This document shows, piece after piece, positions 55,821 through 64,000 of a DNA stretch of 64,000 bases. The stretch's first letter is position 1. Every line of letters begins with the position of its first letter. The position numbers and the translations under genes are program-made. The stretch is from Pseudomonas argentinensis (GTDB lineage Bacteria > Pseudomonadota > Gammaproteobacteria > Pseudomonadales > Pseudomonadaceae), in the NCBI RefSeq assembly GCF_001839655.2, contig NZ_CP056087.1:2480001-2544000 (forward strand), written 5' to 3'. The notes under the pieces are model-generated. The model had not been told where the DNA came from. It was given only the letters and a program-made list of their open reading frames with translations, and ran no database searches.

Positions 55821-56765
55821 ATGGCAGCCGTCGAAAAGCGGGCAATGGATTCGATGCCGATCTCGCGCCTCATTACGGATGGTTATGGACTGGGCTCCAG
55901 TCCGGAGACCCTCTGCCGGGTAACCCGGGTGGCGTTGCAAGAAGGACTGGACATCGTTCGCTGGCAAAGCACTTTTGAAAACCCAGTGCAAATTCCGCTG
56001 CATGACGACAGTGAATGCATTCACTTCAGTTTTACCCATGTGCTCAAGGGCAAGGCAGCCTGCAGTTTCCATGACGGGCATCGGCAACGGCGCTTCGCTA
56101 TCGACGAAGGCTCAGGAAACATCAGTTTCGGGCGTTGCCGGCATGGTTTCTATTACCAACATGGTGAGATCGATAACGTCACCATCATGATTCGCCCCGA
56201 ACTGCTTGCCCAGTGGGAGCTGGAAATCGATCCGTCTCTGCACAAGGCGTTGGCTTGCGATCATTGTTTCCTGGGTGGTTACCGTAGCGGTGAAATGAGC
56301 GCGACGGCGCATATGCTCTGCAGCGCGATGAACCACGGGGGCAACGCCCGTAGCAGCTTATGGCTATATGGACAGAGCGTGACCTTGGTCAGCTTGTTCA
56401 TGGAGGCGCGCCGGAACACGGATTGTATCTGCCGTGTCAGCCATACGGATCGTCAGCGATTGATGCGCGCCCGAGGGCGCCTGCTAGAGGACCTGGGTAA
56501 GGCCCCCAGCCTGCCCGAATTGGCTCGTGAGGTTGGAATGAGCCTGCCCAAGCTGACCCGTGGCTTTCGCCAGTTTTTTGGCAATAGTGTCTATGGGGTC
56601 TTTCAACAGGCGCGGATGGCACAGGCCCGCAGTCGGCTATTGGCTGGTGAGGGGTCAGTGATGCGTGTGGCGTCTGATCTGGGGTATGCCAATGCCAGCC
56701 ATTTTGCTACGGCGTTCCGTAAGCAGTTTGGAATTAACCCCTCTGAGATCAGGTTCCGCGGTTAA
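55821..56765 (+). CDS. pchR: AraC-family regulator, PchR/YbtA-like
   Basis: A 314-residue activator. The N-terminal ligand domain (about 1-200) resembles PchR, whose ligand is the ferric siderophore. The C-terminal AraC domain has two helix-turn-helix motifs (LPELAREVGMSLPKLTRGF and VMRVASDLGYANASHFATAFRKQFG, then NPSEIR). AAGGAG precedes ATG 55821; an upstream GTG frame is not used. It is expected to activate the NRPS and transport operons through the paired boxes near 48.9 kb. It follows the receptor gene but has its own promoter region with Fur- and Zur-like sites. Confidence 0.92.
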   Translation: MAAVEKRAMDSMPISRLITDGYGLGSSPETLCRVTRVALQEGLDIVRWQSTFENPVQIPLHDDSECIHFSFTHVLKGKAACSFHDGHRQRRFAIDEGSGNISFGRCRHGFYYQHGEIDNVTIMIRPELLAQWELEIDPSLHKALACDHCFLGGYRSGEMSATAHMLCSAMNHGGNARSSLWLYGQSVTLVSLFMEARRNTDCICRVSHTDRQRLMRARGRLLEDLGKAPSLPELAREVGMSLPKLTRGFRQFFGNSVYGVFQQARMAQARSRLLAGEGSVMRVASDLGYANASHFATAFRKQFGINPSEIRFRG

Positions 56766-57254
56766 CGCCCCTTGGCCGTGATATGGCAGTGGTAGCCAGG
56801 CGGATGATGCAGATGACCGTCCACCAGATCATAAGCAATGGGCTATCACCTACAGATGAAGTTGAATCAGGCCGCTTCGCCTACTAGCCGGATCGACGAA
56901 GCGTGAGCTAGGCGATAGCTTGTAGCAACCGAGCTCGTATTGGCTGACAGTTATCCAAATGCGCGGCTATTGAGAGGGTTGGTTTCCTGAGCCCTGAGAA
57001 TTCTGTAATATGTAAAGCCCGAAAGCGACCTTGATTATTCGCCCCTCGTGACTAGCTCCTCTCGACACCTCTGGCTGCCTACGCCGCCATAACGCCACGC
57101 CCCTCGCGTCACCTCGCCGCTCGCCCTGATCGCGGCACTTTCTGCTGCGGGCTTGATTCGGTTCTTCGCCCAGCCCCCAACCACTGAAAATTTGACCCGT
57201 ATCGCCTCATGCTGCGTCTTCGCGCCGCCTGTGCGGTCTATCTGTGGGATTTCT
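56766..57254. other. Intergenic region between the regulator and the SulP gene
   Basis: About 490 bp with no credible coding frame, no clear terminator and no repeat I can name. The last 200 bp are pyrimidine-rich on the plus strand and may hold the leader of the SulP transcript; no known riboswitch fold was recognised. Confidence 0.5.
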
Positions 57255-58736
57255 ATGCTCAAAAAACTGCAAAACACCTGGTTTTTTAACATCCGGGGCG
57301 ACGTTCTCGCCGGTATCGTCGTCGCTTTGGCGCTGATTCCAGAGGCTATCGCTTTCTCGATCATCGCCGGCGTCGATCCAAAGGTCGGCCTCTACGCTTC
57401 GTTCTGCATTGCCGTCGTCATTGCCTTTGTAGGAGGAAGGCCAGGCATGATTTCGGCTGCTACCGGGGCGATGGCGCTTCTCATGGTTACCCTGGTCAAG
57501 GAGCATGGCCTGCAATACCTGCTTGCAGCGACCCTCCTTTGTGGCGTGCTGCAAATCTCGGCGGGATACCTCAGGCTGGGTAGCTTGATGCGCTTTGTAC
57601 CGCGCTCGGTCGTAACCGGCTTCGTAAACGCACTGGCCATTCTGATTTTCATGGCACAACTGCCTGAGCTCACCAATGTCACCTGGCATGTTTACGCCAT
57701 GACCGTGGCGGGTCTCGGCATCATCTATCTTCTGCCATACGTGCCCTTGGTTGGCCGTCTGCTACCTTCTCCGCTGGTCTGCATCCTGGTGCTCACAGCG
57801 GCCTCCACTGCGCTTGGGTTGGACATCCGAACTGTTGGCGACATGGGTGAATTGCCAGATACCCTGCCGATTTTCCTCTGGCCCCAAGTGCCTCTGAACA
57901 TCGACACGCTGCTCATTATCTTGCCGTACTCGGCTGCGCTCGCCGTGGTGGGACTTCTTGAGTCAATGATGACAGCGACCATCGTGGACGACCTCACTGA
58001 CACGTCGAGCGACAAGAACCGTGAGTGCAAAGGACAGGGCATTGCCAACATCGCCTCTGGCCTGGTCGGCGGTATGGCTGGCTGCGCGATGATCGGGCAG
58101 TCGATCATCAACGTTAAATCCGGCGGGCGCGGCCGGCTCTCATCATTGACTGCAGGCGTCGTGTTGTTGGCGATGGTGGTTTTTCTCAGTGACTGGGTTA
58201 GCCAGATTCCCATGGCTGCACTCGTTGCAGTAATGATCATGGTATCCATCGGGACATTCAGCTGGGCGTCACTGCGAGATCTGCAGAAGTATCCCCTCTC
58301 GACCAACTTCGTGATGATCGTGACGGTGGTAGTAGTGGTCTGGACGCACAATCTGGCCTATGGCGTACTCGCTGGAGTACTGCTGGCCGCTATGTTCTTT
58401 GCGAACAAAATCGGCCGTCTGCTGAACATCGACTCGGAGCTTATCAATGGCACCCGTCGCTACAAGGTTGTTGGCCAAGTGTTCTTCGCGTCTGCAGACC
58501 AATTCGTTGAGGCATTCGATACAAGAGAATCGCTGGAAAACGCGGTCATCGATCTGACCGATGCCCATTTCTGGGACATTACTGCAGTCGGCGCGCTGGA
58601 CAAGGCAGTGCTGAAGTTTCGCGGTGCTGGCACCGAAGTCGATCTGGTCGGGCTCAATCAGGCCAGCTCCACGCTGGTTGATCGTTTCGCCATTCATGGC
58701 AAGCCCGATGCACTGGATCAGCTCCTGAAGCACTGA
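57255..58736 (+). CDS. SulP-family anion transporter with STAS domain
   Basis: A 493-residue inner-membrane transporter. The 14-TM SLC26/SulP core begins [42 protein letters not shown] belongs to the family; the C-terminal STAS domain runs from about residue 400 to the end ([24 protein letters not shown]). Substrates in this family are sulfate, bicarbonate or other anions; this short form cannot be assigned. ATG 57255 gives the family N-terminus. It lies just outside the metallophore locus, and a role in sulfur supply for cysteine is only a guess. Confidence 0.88.
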   Translation: MLKKLQNTWFFNIRGDVLAGIVVALALIPEAIAFSIIAGVDPKVGLYASFCIAVVIAFVGGRPGMISAATGAMALLMVTLVKEHGLQYLLAATLLCGVLQISAGYLRLGSLMRFVPRSVVTGFVNALAILIFMAQLPELTNVTWHVYAMTVAGLGIIYLLPYVPLVGRLLPSPLVCILVLTAASTALGLDIRTVGDMGELPDTLPIFLWPQVPLNIDTLLIILPYSAALAVVGLLESMMTATIVDDLTDTSSDKNRECKGQGIANIASGLVGGMAGCAMIGQSIINVKSGGRGRLSSLTAGVVLLAMVVFLSDWVSQIPMAALVAVMIMVSIGTFSWASLRDLQKYPLSTNFVMIVTVVVVVWTHNLAYGVLAGVLLAAMFFANKIGRLLNIDSELINGTRRYKVVGQVFFASADQFVEAFDTRESLENAVIDLTDAHFWDITAVGALDKAVLKFRGAGTEVDLVGLNQASSTLVDRFAIHGKPDALDQLLKH

Positions 58737-58747
58737 GTCAAAGCCAC

Positions 58748-58772
58748 CCGGCTGGACAAGCTGTCCAGCCGG
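58748..58772 (+). terminator. Hairpin after the SulP gene
   Basis: Perfect 11-bp stem (CCGGCTGGACA/TGTCCAGCCGG) with a 3-nt loop, 12 nt after the stop. A T-run is missing. Confidence 0.6.
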
Positions 58773-59632
58773 TGATGTCTCAGCTCTTGCTGCTGGACGC
58801 TGTTACCGCGGCAGTTTTTGGCTCAGAGTGTGTAAAAACGCTCCGTCAAAATTGGAGTGCGCGCGTCTCCGGGAATCTGAAATTTATCGGCTCGTCAGCA
58901 GATGCGGATTTCGCTCCAAAACCTGCGGCTCGGATGGCGCACACTCACTGGAATCGGTTGCCGCCATCACTGGAATACACAAGGGTCAGGCGGGCAAAAT
59001 GTGGGAAGCGGCCGCGCAAGTGCGCAGGCAGCCATCAGGCACGATGGACCGTCGTCGGTACGGATTCAACATGCAAAAATTGAAATGGCAACACTGCACT
59101 GGCTGTTGAACGCATAGACTCGGGAGTCGCTGACCCTTTCGAGTTTTTGGGCTCAGACTTTTAGTGGCCGCTTGGCAGCGATTCTGCTGTCTTGTTATGT
59201 GGCTAATTTGTGGGCGCAAAATGTCAGTAGCGCTTAAGGGCTGCCTGGAAATTACGCTTGCCATCCTCACCCCACCATGGCGCGGATATCGTCCCGCCTA
59301 GGCTAACAAAGCATCGGCCGGGCCCGAAAATGCCGTCTCGCTCCGCGTTGCTCGCATCCAGAGGTGTCCGCCGTCAACGGTGACGTTTCTCGCTCCTCTT
59401 TCATATAGCAGCGCAAAAGCTTCAACTGCCGAGGCTGCTTCTCGATAGGCCACTTCTAGTTCTGGAAGAGCAGTCATCCGTTGACAAGTACTGTGTCAGA
59501 TTCAAATCGATCTCCTGCTGCGAGGTGCGTCCATGCCTTGTGCACAAGTATGGGGCGAGTGACACAGTTATTTTCTTCCGCAATGTGTAGTGGACCACTA
59601 CATTCGGTGTTCGCTGCATTGTTAGAGGTTGC
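58773..59632. other. Decayed non-coding region with a short direct repeat
   Basis: About 860 bp without a supported gene. The near-identical strings AGTTTTTGGCTCAGA (58813-58827) and AGTTTTTGGGCTCAGA (59142-59157) bracket 314 bp. Frames inside are short and have no family features. The lower GC and absence of genes suggest old mobile-element debris at the right end of the accessory region. Confidence 0.4.
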
Positions 59633-59890
59633 TCAGTTCGTCCCCTCCAACCTCTGCTGAATCCGACTGATAAACGCTACCTCAAACGCCTTCCGATCCG
59701 TCTCATCCTGCAGGGCGTCTCGCTCAAAAATCAGCGCAGCCCATAGCCAGTGGCTGCGCTTGCCGTTGAGCCAGCGTTCTGCAGCGCGGATGCCTTTATG
59801 AAAGGCCGGGCGGCAGTCCTTTGCCCAGGCGATTGTCAGGCCGGGGTAGCCATCGTTGGCGGGTAGGGTAGTGGTCACGCCTTTATTCAT
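59633..59890 (-). CDS. Small protein of unknown function
   Basis: An 85-residue soluble protein, rich in Trp and charged residues (AWAKDCRPAFHKGIRAAERW, KRSHWLWAALIFERDALQ). No domain is recognised. It overlaps the upstream 91-residue gene by 8 nt, so the two form an operon. Similar small pairs exist in pseudomonads as far as I recall, but I cannot give them a function. Confidence 0.65.
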   Translation of the reverse strand: MNKGVTTTLPANDGYPGLTIAWAKDCRPAFHKGIRAAERWLNGKRSHWLWAALIFERDALQDETDRKAFEVAFISRIQQRLEGTN

Positions 59891-60158
59891 GGCGATTGCC
59901 TCCCTGGTTTTCGCAGCTTGCTCGGCGGTATAGCACCGTCAGTTCGTTGAGCAGTTCCTGGGCAGCGAAGCAGGCCATTCGCACCCGTAGCGAATCGGGG
60001 CGGTCTCCTTCCTTGCGCAGGAGGTCTTCGAGTAGTTCATTCAACAGCACGGCGCGCAGGTCGGCATCGGCCAGTGCGCTTCGGGTCTGGAAGTTGGTGC
60101 CCGTAATCGGGCTTGGGCGTCTGGGGAAGTTGAGTACACGGCCGAATTTGTTAGCCAT
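59883..60158 (-). CDS. Small protein of unknown function
   Basis: A 91-residue, mostly helical protein (ADLRAVLLNELLEDLLRKEG, RVRMACFAAQELLNELTVLY). The start ATG 60158 is preceded by GGAGGTGCCCC on the minus strand, a strong Shine-Dalgarno. No family is recognised. It is transcribed with the following 85-residue gene. Confidence 0.65.
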   Translation of the reverse strand: MANKFGRVLNFPRRPSPITGTNFQTRSALADADLRAVLLNELLEDLLRKEGDRPDSLRVRMACFAAQELLNELTVLYRRASCENQGGNRHE

Positions 60159-60283
60159 GGGGCACCTCCGGGGTGGAGGTCTGTGGGCCGTTGGGGCGAG
60201 CAGGGTGGTGCCCTGGCATAAAAGCTGGATGGCGCATTTTCCTTATGCTCCTCGAACTAGTTAAGGAGCCGCCACCGCCGTTG

Positions 60284-60472
60284 TCACGCGGTTATGGTGA
60301 CGGACCGTACGAGGGTGACAAACCGGCGTCCGAGGGAACCGGCCAGGCCGAAACCTGCCCCGTACGGCCCGCCATAGAAATGCAGTAGCACGGTATGAAA
60401 CCGGCTAGGCAATTTGGACGCACCGCGTCCTCGAACATTCAGGTTGTCACACCCGGTCGCGGGATTGACCAC
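60284..60472 (-). CDS. Possible 62-residue protein upstream of the small-gene pair
   Basis: A basic, glycine-rich frame containing HTVLLHFYGGPYGAGFGLAG then SLGRRFVTLVRSV. It resembles, from memory, small poorly understood frames found upstream of island genes in pseudomonads. Its start looks weak and it may be a leader or a repeat read as protein. It lies about 125 nt upstream of the 91-residue gene. The remainder of 60159-60623 holds no other gene. Confidence 0.35.
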   Translation of the reverse strand: MVNPATGCDNLNVRGRGASKLPSRFHTVLLHFYGGPYGAGFGLAGSLGRRFVTLVRSVTITA

Positions 60473-60623
60473 GACCCGCGCACTCTAGCCCGCAGGTTTT
60501 CAGATGGCAACCTTGCTGGTTGCCTCAGCTGTTACAGCTTCTTAGACCGGCGTCGACTAGCTCAAGGGGAGTAGGGTGGTGGTGTATTTGCCCATGCTGG
60601 TTATTTCCCAGAACCACTGCCCC

Positions 60624-61328
60624 CTACCTCCGCGCCACATCCGAAAAGTAAAACTTGTCGAGCGTATGCCGTGACTGGGTGTACTCGAACTGTCGGCCAT
60701 CCTGCAGAAAGGTCTGGTTGCTGACGACGATCACGTGGCTCTGGTCGTCCAGGTCGAGGTGCTTGAGGTCGTCCGCGCCGCGGGGCACGGCTTCGATGGT
60801 GCGTTGCGAGTAGCTGATCTGCAGCTGCAGGGTCTTTTCGATGTATTGGTAAATCGAATGCTCGGCGATGCGGCGATCCAGGCCGGGGATCAGGTCGGCG
60901 ACGAAGTGGTTGATATCCAGGATCACCCGCCGGCCATCGATACGCCTGACCCGCTTGATGCGGGTGATCAGGGTGCCTTGTTCCGCCTGGATATGCTCGC
61001 GCAGGCTGCCTTCCAGCGGTAGCTGGCTGAGCTCGACCACCTCGGTGCGCACGTTGCCGCCCAGCCGGGGGTAGGTCTCCTGGAAGCTGACGATGCCGCC
61101 GAGCTGGAATTCGATGGGTGCACGCGACAGCACGAAGGTGCCCTTGCCGTGGATCTTCTGCGCGAAGCCGCGTTCCTGCAGCTGCTCGATGGCCTTGCGC
61201 ACGGTGCCGCGGCTGGTCTGGTAAGTCTCCATCAGCTCGGTTTCCGAGGGCAGGCGGGCGCCGCGTTCCAGGCGTTCGCTGGTGATGCTGGCAAGCAGAT
61301 CGCTGTAGATCTGGCTGTATTTGCTCAT
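60624..61328 (-). CDS. treR: Trehalose operon repressor (GntR family)
   Basis: A 234-residue regulator with an N-terminal GntR winged helix (LERGARLPSETELMETYQTSRGTVRKAIEQL) and a C-terminal UTRA ligand domain. HutC-subfamily members at this position respond to trehalose-6-phosphate. It is divergent from the PTS trehalose transporter, and palindromic sites lie between the two. Confidence 0.92.
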   Translation of the reverse strand: MSKYSQIYSDLLASITSERLERGARLPSETELMETYQTSRGTVRKAIEQLQERGFAQKIHGKGTFVLSRAPIEFQLGGIVSFQETYPRLGGNVRTEVVELSQLPLEGSLREHIQAEQGTLITRIKRVRRIDGRRVILDINHFVADLIPGLDRRIAEHSIYQYIEKTLQLQISYSQRTIEAVPRGADDLKHLDLDDQSHVIVVSNQTFLQDGRQFEYTQSRHTLDKFYFSDVARR

Positions 61329-61465
61329 GTGCAGGCTCGATGCCGGTTGTCGTCAAGCGAGGAACCTTAGGGAGCGCGTGGCGCTTTGTCTATGGTTTGA
61401 GGGAAGGCGGGGGCCGGAAATTTCCCGTTCAGCTGGCGCTTTGGCAAACAGGGCTAAACTGGTCT

Positions 61466-61499
61466 ATACGAGTTGTTGCTTTAACTCGTATGTACGAGT
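61466..61499. promoter_or_regulatory. TreR operator sites
   Basis: ACTCGTATGTACGAGT (61484-61499) is a palindrome with 7-bp arms, and ATACGAGT (61466-61473) supplies a third half-site in inverted order to ACTCGTAT. The layout suits GntR/HutC dimers. It lies between treR and the transporter gene. Confidence 0.75.
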
Positions 61500-61565
61500 A
61501 AGGTCTTGTCAGGTTGCTACCTGTGCCGCTCTCCAAAAACAAAATCCTCAAAGGATAACAAGCGC

Positions 61566-63008
61566 ATGAGTCACGATTATTCAGCCATTGCCCGCGACGT
61601 GCTGCAGAGCCTCGGCGGCGTCGATAATGTCGAGCAGGCCGCCCATTGCGTGACGCGCCTGCGCCTGTCCCTCAAGGACCCCAAGAAGGTCGACGTGGGG
61701 ACCTTGAACCAGATCGATCTGGTCAAGGGTTCGTTCTTCACCGGCGGCCTCTACCAGGTGGTAATCGGGCCCGGCGATGTGGAGAAGGTCTATGCCGCGC
61801 TGCGCGAGCAGACCGGCCTGGCGGCCATGACCATCGCCGATCTCAAGCAGCAGAGCGCTGCCAAGATCAACGGCATGCAGCGCCTGGTGCGCATCCTCTC
61901 CGACGTGTTCATGCCCATCCTGCCGGCGCTGATCATTGCCGGCCTGCTGATGGGGGTGAACAACCTGATCGGCGCCAAGGGCATGTTCATCGAAGGGGTC
62001 ACCCTGCTGGAAGCCTACCCGTCGCTGGACGGCGTGTGGAGCCTGATCAACCTGATGGCCAACACCTCGTTCGTGTTCCTGCCGGCACTGGTCGGCTGGT
62101 CGGCGGCGAAGCGCTTCGGCGGCAGTGAGATCCTCGGCATCGTGCTGGGCCTGATGCTGGTGCACCCGGACCTGCTCAATGCCTGGAACTATGGCAAGGT
62201 GGTCGCCGGCCTGGGCGACCAAGGCATGCCGTACTTCGATATCTTCGGCTGGTTCAAGATCGAGAAGGTCGGGTATCAGGGGCAGATCCTGCCGATCCTG
62301 CTGGCCGCCTATGTGATGAGCGTGATCGAGAAATGGCTGCGTGCCCGGGTGCCCAATGCCATCCAGCTGCTGGTGGTGCCGATCACCACCATCGTCATCA
62401 CCGGCGTTCTGGCCCTGGCCCTGATCGGCCCGGTAACCCGCCACCTGGGCATCCTGATCACCGAGGGCGTGGTGATGCTGTTCGATTTCGCGCCGCTGAT
62501 CGGCGGGGCGATCTTCGGCATGCTGTTCGCGCCGCTGGTGATCACCGGGATGCACCACATGTTCCTGGGCGTGGACCTGCAATTGATCTCCACCCAGGGT
62601 GGCACCTTCATCTGGCCGATGATCGTGATGTCCAACCTGGCCCAGGGCAGCGCCGCGCTTGGGGTGTTCTACATGACCCGCAACCTGCGGGACAAGAGCA
62701 TGGCGTCCACCTCGGCCATCTCCGCGTATTTCGGCATCACCGAGCCGGCGATGTTCGGTATCAACCTGCGCTACAAGTACCCGTTCTACGCCGCCCTGGT
62801 CGGCTCGGCCATGGGCTGCATCTTCCTGTCGCTGAACAAGGTGCAGTCTTCGGCCATCGGGGTCGGCGGCCTGCCCGGTTTCATTTCCATCATGCCGCAG
62901 TACATCCCGGTGTTCATCGTGGGCATGGTCATCGCCATCGCGGTGCCGTTCCTGCTCACCTGCGCCCTCAGCGTGAAGATCGTCCGCCCGGGCTACCGGG
63001 TCGCCTGA
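61566..63008 (+). CDS. treP: PTS trehalose-specific EIIBC component
   Basis: A 480-residue membrane permease. The EIIB domain (1-85) carries the phosphorylated Cys in AAHCVTRLRL. The EIIC domain has about ten spans and the substrate-site motif GITEPAMFGIN. It imports trehalose as trehalose-6-phosphate; no EIIA domain is fused, so phosphate must come from another PTS protein. ATG 61566 gives the family start. It is 71 nt ahead of treC. Confidence 0.93.
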   Translation: MSHDYSAIARDVLQSLGGVDNVEQAAHCVTRLRLSLKDPKKVDVGTLNQIDLVKGSFFTGGLYQVVIGPGDVEKVYAALREQTGLAAMTIADLKQQSAAKINGMQRLVRILSDVFMPILPALIIAGLLMGVNNLIGAKGMFIEGVTLLEAYPSLDGVWSLINLMANTSFVFLPALVGWSAAKRFGGSEILGIVLGLMLVHPDLLNAWNYGKVVAGLGDQGMPYFDIFGWFKIEKVGYQGQILPILLAAYVMSVIEKWLRARVPNAIQLLVVPITTIVITGVLALALIGPVTRHLGILITEGVVMLFDFAPLIGGAIFGMLFAPLVITGMHHMFLGVDLQLISTQGGTFIWPMIVMSNLAQGSAALGVFYMTRNLRDKSMASTSAISAYFGITEPAMFGINLRYKYPFYAALVGSAMGCIFLSLNKVQSSAIGVGGLPGFISIMPQYIPVFIVGMVIAIAVPFLLTCALSVKIVRPGYRVA

Positions 63009-63079
63009 ACCATCGCTTGGCGAGCGGCAGCGCTGTGGCGTGCCGCTCGTGGTTTTAAAACAGATGAAGGAATAGCGCC

Positions 63080-64000
63080 ATGCAAGACTGGCAGCATTCG
63101 GTGATCTACCAGATCTACCCGAAGAGCTTTTACAGCCAAGCCGGCAACCCTACGGGCGACCTGCTCGGTGTGGTCGCCAAGCTCGATTACCTGCAATGGC
63201 TGGGTGTCGACTACCTGTGGCTCACGCCTTTTCTGCGCTCGCCGCAACGTGACAACGGTTACGACATCAGCGACTACTACGCCATCGACCCCAGCTACGG
63301 CACCATGGCCGACTGCGAGCTGCTGATCGCCGAGGCGGGCAAGCGCGGCATCAAGCTGATGCTCGATATCGTGGTCAACCATACCTCCATCGAGCACCTG
63401 TGGTTTCAGCAGGCGCGCAGCAGCCTCGACAGCCCGTACCGCGACTTCTATATCTGGCGCGACCAGCCGAACAACTGGGAGTCGAAATTCGGCGGCTCGG
63501 CCTGGGAGTACGAGGCGCAGACGGGCCAGTACTACCTGCACCTGTTCGACCACACCCAGGCCGACCTCAACTGGGACAACCCCAAGGTGCGCCAGGAAGT
63601 CTTCAGGATGATGCGCTTCTGGCGCGACAAGGGCGTGGGTGGCTTCCGCCTGGACGTGATCAACCTGATCTCCAAGCCGGCCGACTTTCCCGAGGATGCC
63701 AGCGACGGCCGCCGTTTCTATACCGACGGCCCCAACGTGCATGAATACCTGCAGGAAATGCACCGCGAGGTGTTCGAAGGCCATGAGCTGATCAACGTCG
63801 GCGAGATGTCGTCCACCTCCCTCGAACACTGCATCCGCTATTCGCGCCCCGACTCGAAAGAGTTGTCGATGACCTTCAATTTCCACCACCTGAAGGTGGA
63901 CTACCCCAACCAGCAGAAGTGGGTGCAGGCCGATTTCGACTTCCTGGCGCTCAAACGCATCCTCTCCGACTGGCAGACCGGCATGCAGGCCGGCGGCGGC
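63080..64000 (+). CDS. treC: Alpha,alpha-phosphotrehalase (trehalose-6-phosphate hydrolase), N-terminal part
   Basis: The gene runs off the right edge; 307 codons are visible. It is a GH13 enzyme: DWQHSVIYQIYPKSF opening, NGYDISDYYAIDPSYGT, region I DIVVNHTS, region II GFRLDVINLIS with the nucleophile Asp, and region III INVGEMSS with the acid Glu. It splits trehalose-6-phosphate into glucose and glucose-6-phosphate in the cytoplasm, the next step after the PTS importer. Confidence 0.95.
   Translation, partial: MQDWQHSVIYQIYPKSFYSQAGNPTGDLLGVVAKLDYLQWLGVDYLWLTPFLRSPQRDNGYDISDYYAIDPSYGTMADCELLIAEAGKRGIKLMLDIVVNHTSIEHLWFQQARSSLDSPYRDFYIWRDQPNNWESKFGGSAWEYEAQTGQYYLHLFDHTQADLNWDNPKVRQEVFRMMRFWRDKGVGGFRLDVINLISKPADFPEDASDGRRFYTDGPNVHEYLQEMHREVFEGHELINVGEMSSTSLEHCIRYSRPDSKELSMTFNFHHLKVDYPNQQKWVQADFDFLALKRILSDWQTGMQAGGG

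Noticed and set aside
59295..59630. GCTAACAA and TTGTTAG strings considered as an integron attC site
   Set aside because: They are about 320 bp apart, with no internal stem between them and no integrase nearby; attC sites are much shorter.
18141..60500. Second copy of the tRNA-Pro 3' end as island attR
   Set aside because: No matching string to the T-arm/acceptor end was found by eye on either strand inside the window; it may lie outside or be lost.

Overview
This window looks like a chromosomal segment of a Pseudomonas-type gammaproteobacterium. The support is high GC, the conserved block thrS-infC-rpmI-rplT-pheS-pheT-ihfA-merR followed by tRNA-Pro(GGG), the neighbouring PA2778/PA2779-type gene pair, short GC-rich intergenic repeats of the Pseudomonas kind, and a treR/PTS-trehalose/treC locus. 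The species cannot be fixed from the sequence alone.

Layout. Positions 1-9.6 kb hold ordinary core genes: the end of a maleylacetoacetate isomerase, an aromatic amino acid permease, a chemoreceptor, a DUF457-type membrane protein, ArfB, an aldo/keto reductase with a divergent LysR regulator, and the PA2779/PA2778 pair. A repeat-rich gap (9.66-10.25 kb) leads to tRNA-Val(GAC) and the translation block (10.67-18.0 kb), which ends at tRNA-Pro(GGG). From there to about 60.5 kb the sequence is accessory: a zeta-type toxin operon directly after the tRNA, a frameshifted relaxase remnant, a TetR/SDR pair, a lipoprotein and a secreted hydrolase, then a large metallophore locus (23.4-56.8 kb), a SulP transporter, a decayed non-coding stretch and three small unknown genes. 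The window closes with the start of a trehalose operon.

The metallophore locus is the centre of interest. Fourteen genes on the minus strand (48.75 down to 23.37 kb) are almost all joined by 4-8 nt overlaps. They encode salicylate synthesis (PchA/PchB-like), a salicylate-AMP ligase, a type II thioesterase, two NRPSs, a thiazolinyl imide reductase, two half-size ABC exporters, and several proteins that pyochelin and yersiniabactin loci do not have: two stand-alone methyltransferases, a saccharopine-dehydrogenase-like oxidoreductase, a VOC/glyoxalase-like protein and a 69-residue protein resembling the C-terminus of a cytochrome P450. The NRPS line reads ArCP-Cy-A-PCP-Cy-A-PCP // TubC-Cy-A(MT)-PCP-TE, which predicts salicylate plus three cyclised Cys-type residues. 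This is one module more than pyochelin, and each module has its own A domain. From memory the composition recalls the Streptomyces coelibactin locus more than pyochelin.

Divergently, the plus strand carries an ABC ATPase, a permease fused to a peptidase-like domain without a visible zinc motif, a FyuA-like TonB-dependent receptor broken by one missing base in a G6 run, and a PchR-like AraC regulator. Both divergent promoters carry the same 21-bp element in mirrored orientation. A near-consensus Zur-type palindrome and a Fur-like palindrome lie upstream of the regulator gene. The locus may therefore serve zinc as well as, or instead of, iron. That is inference from sequence and needs testing.
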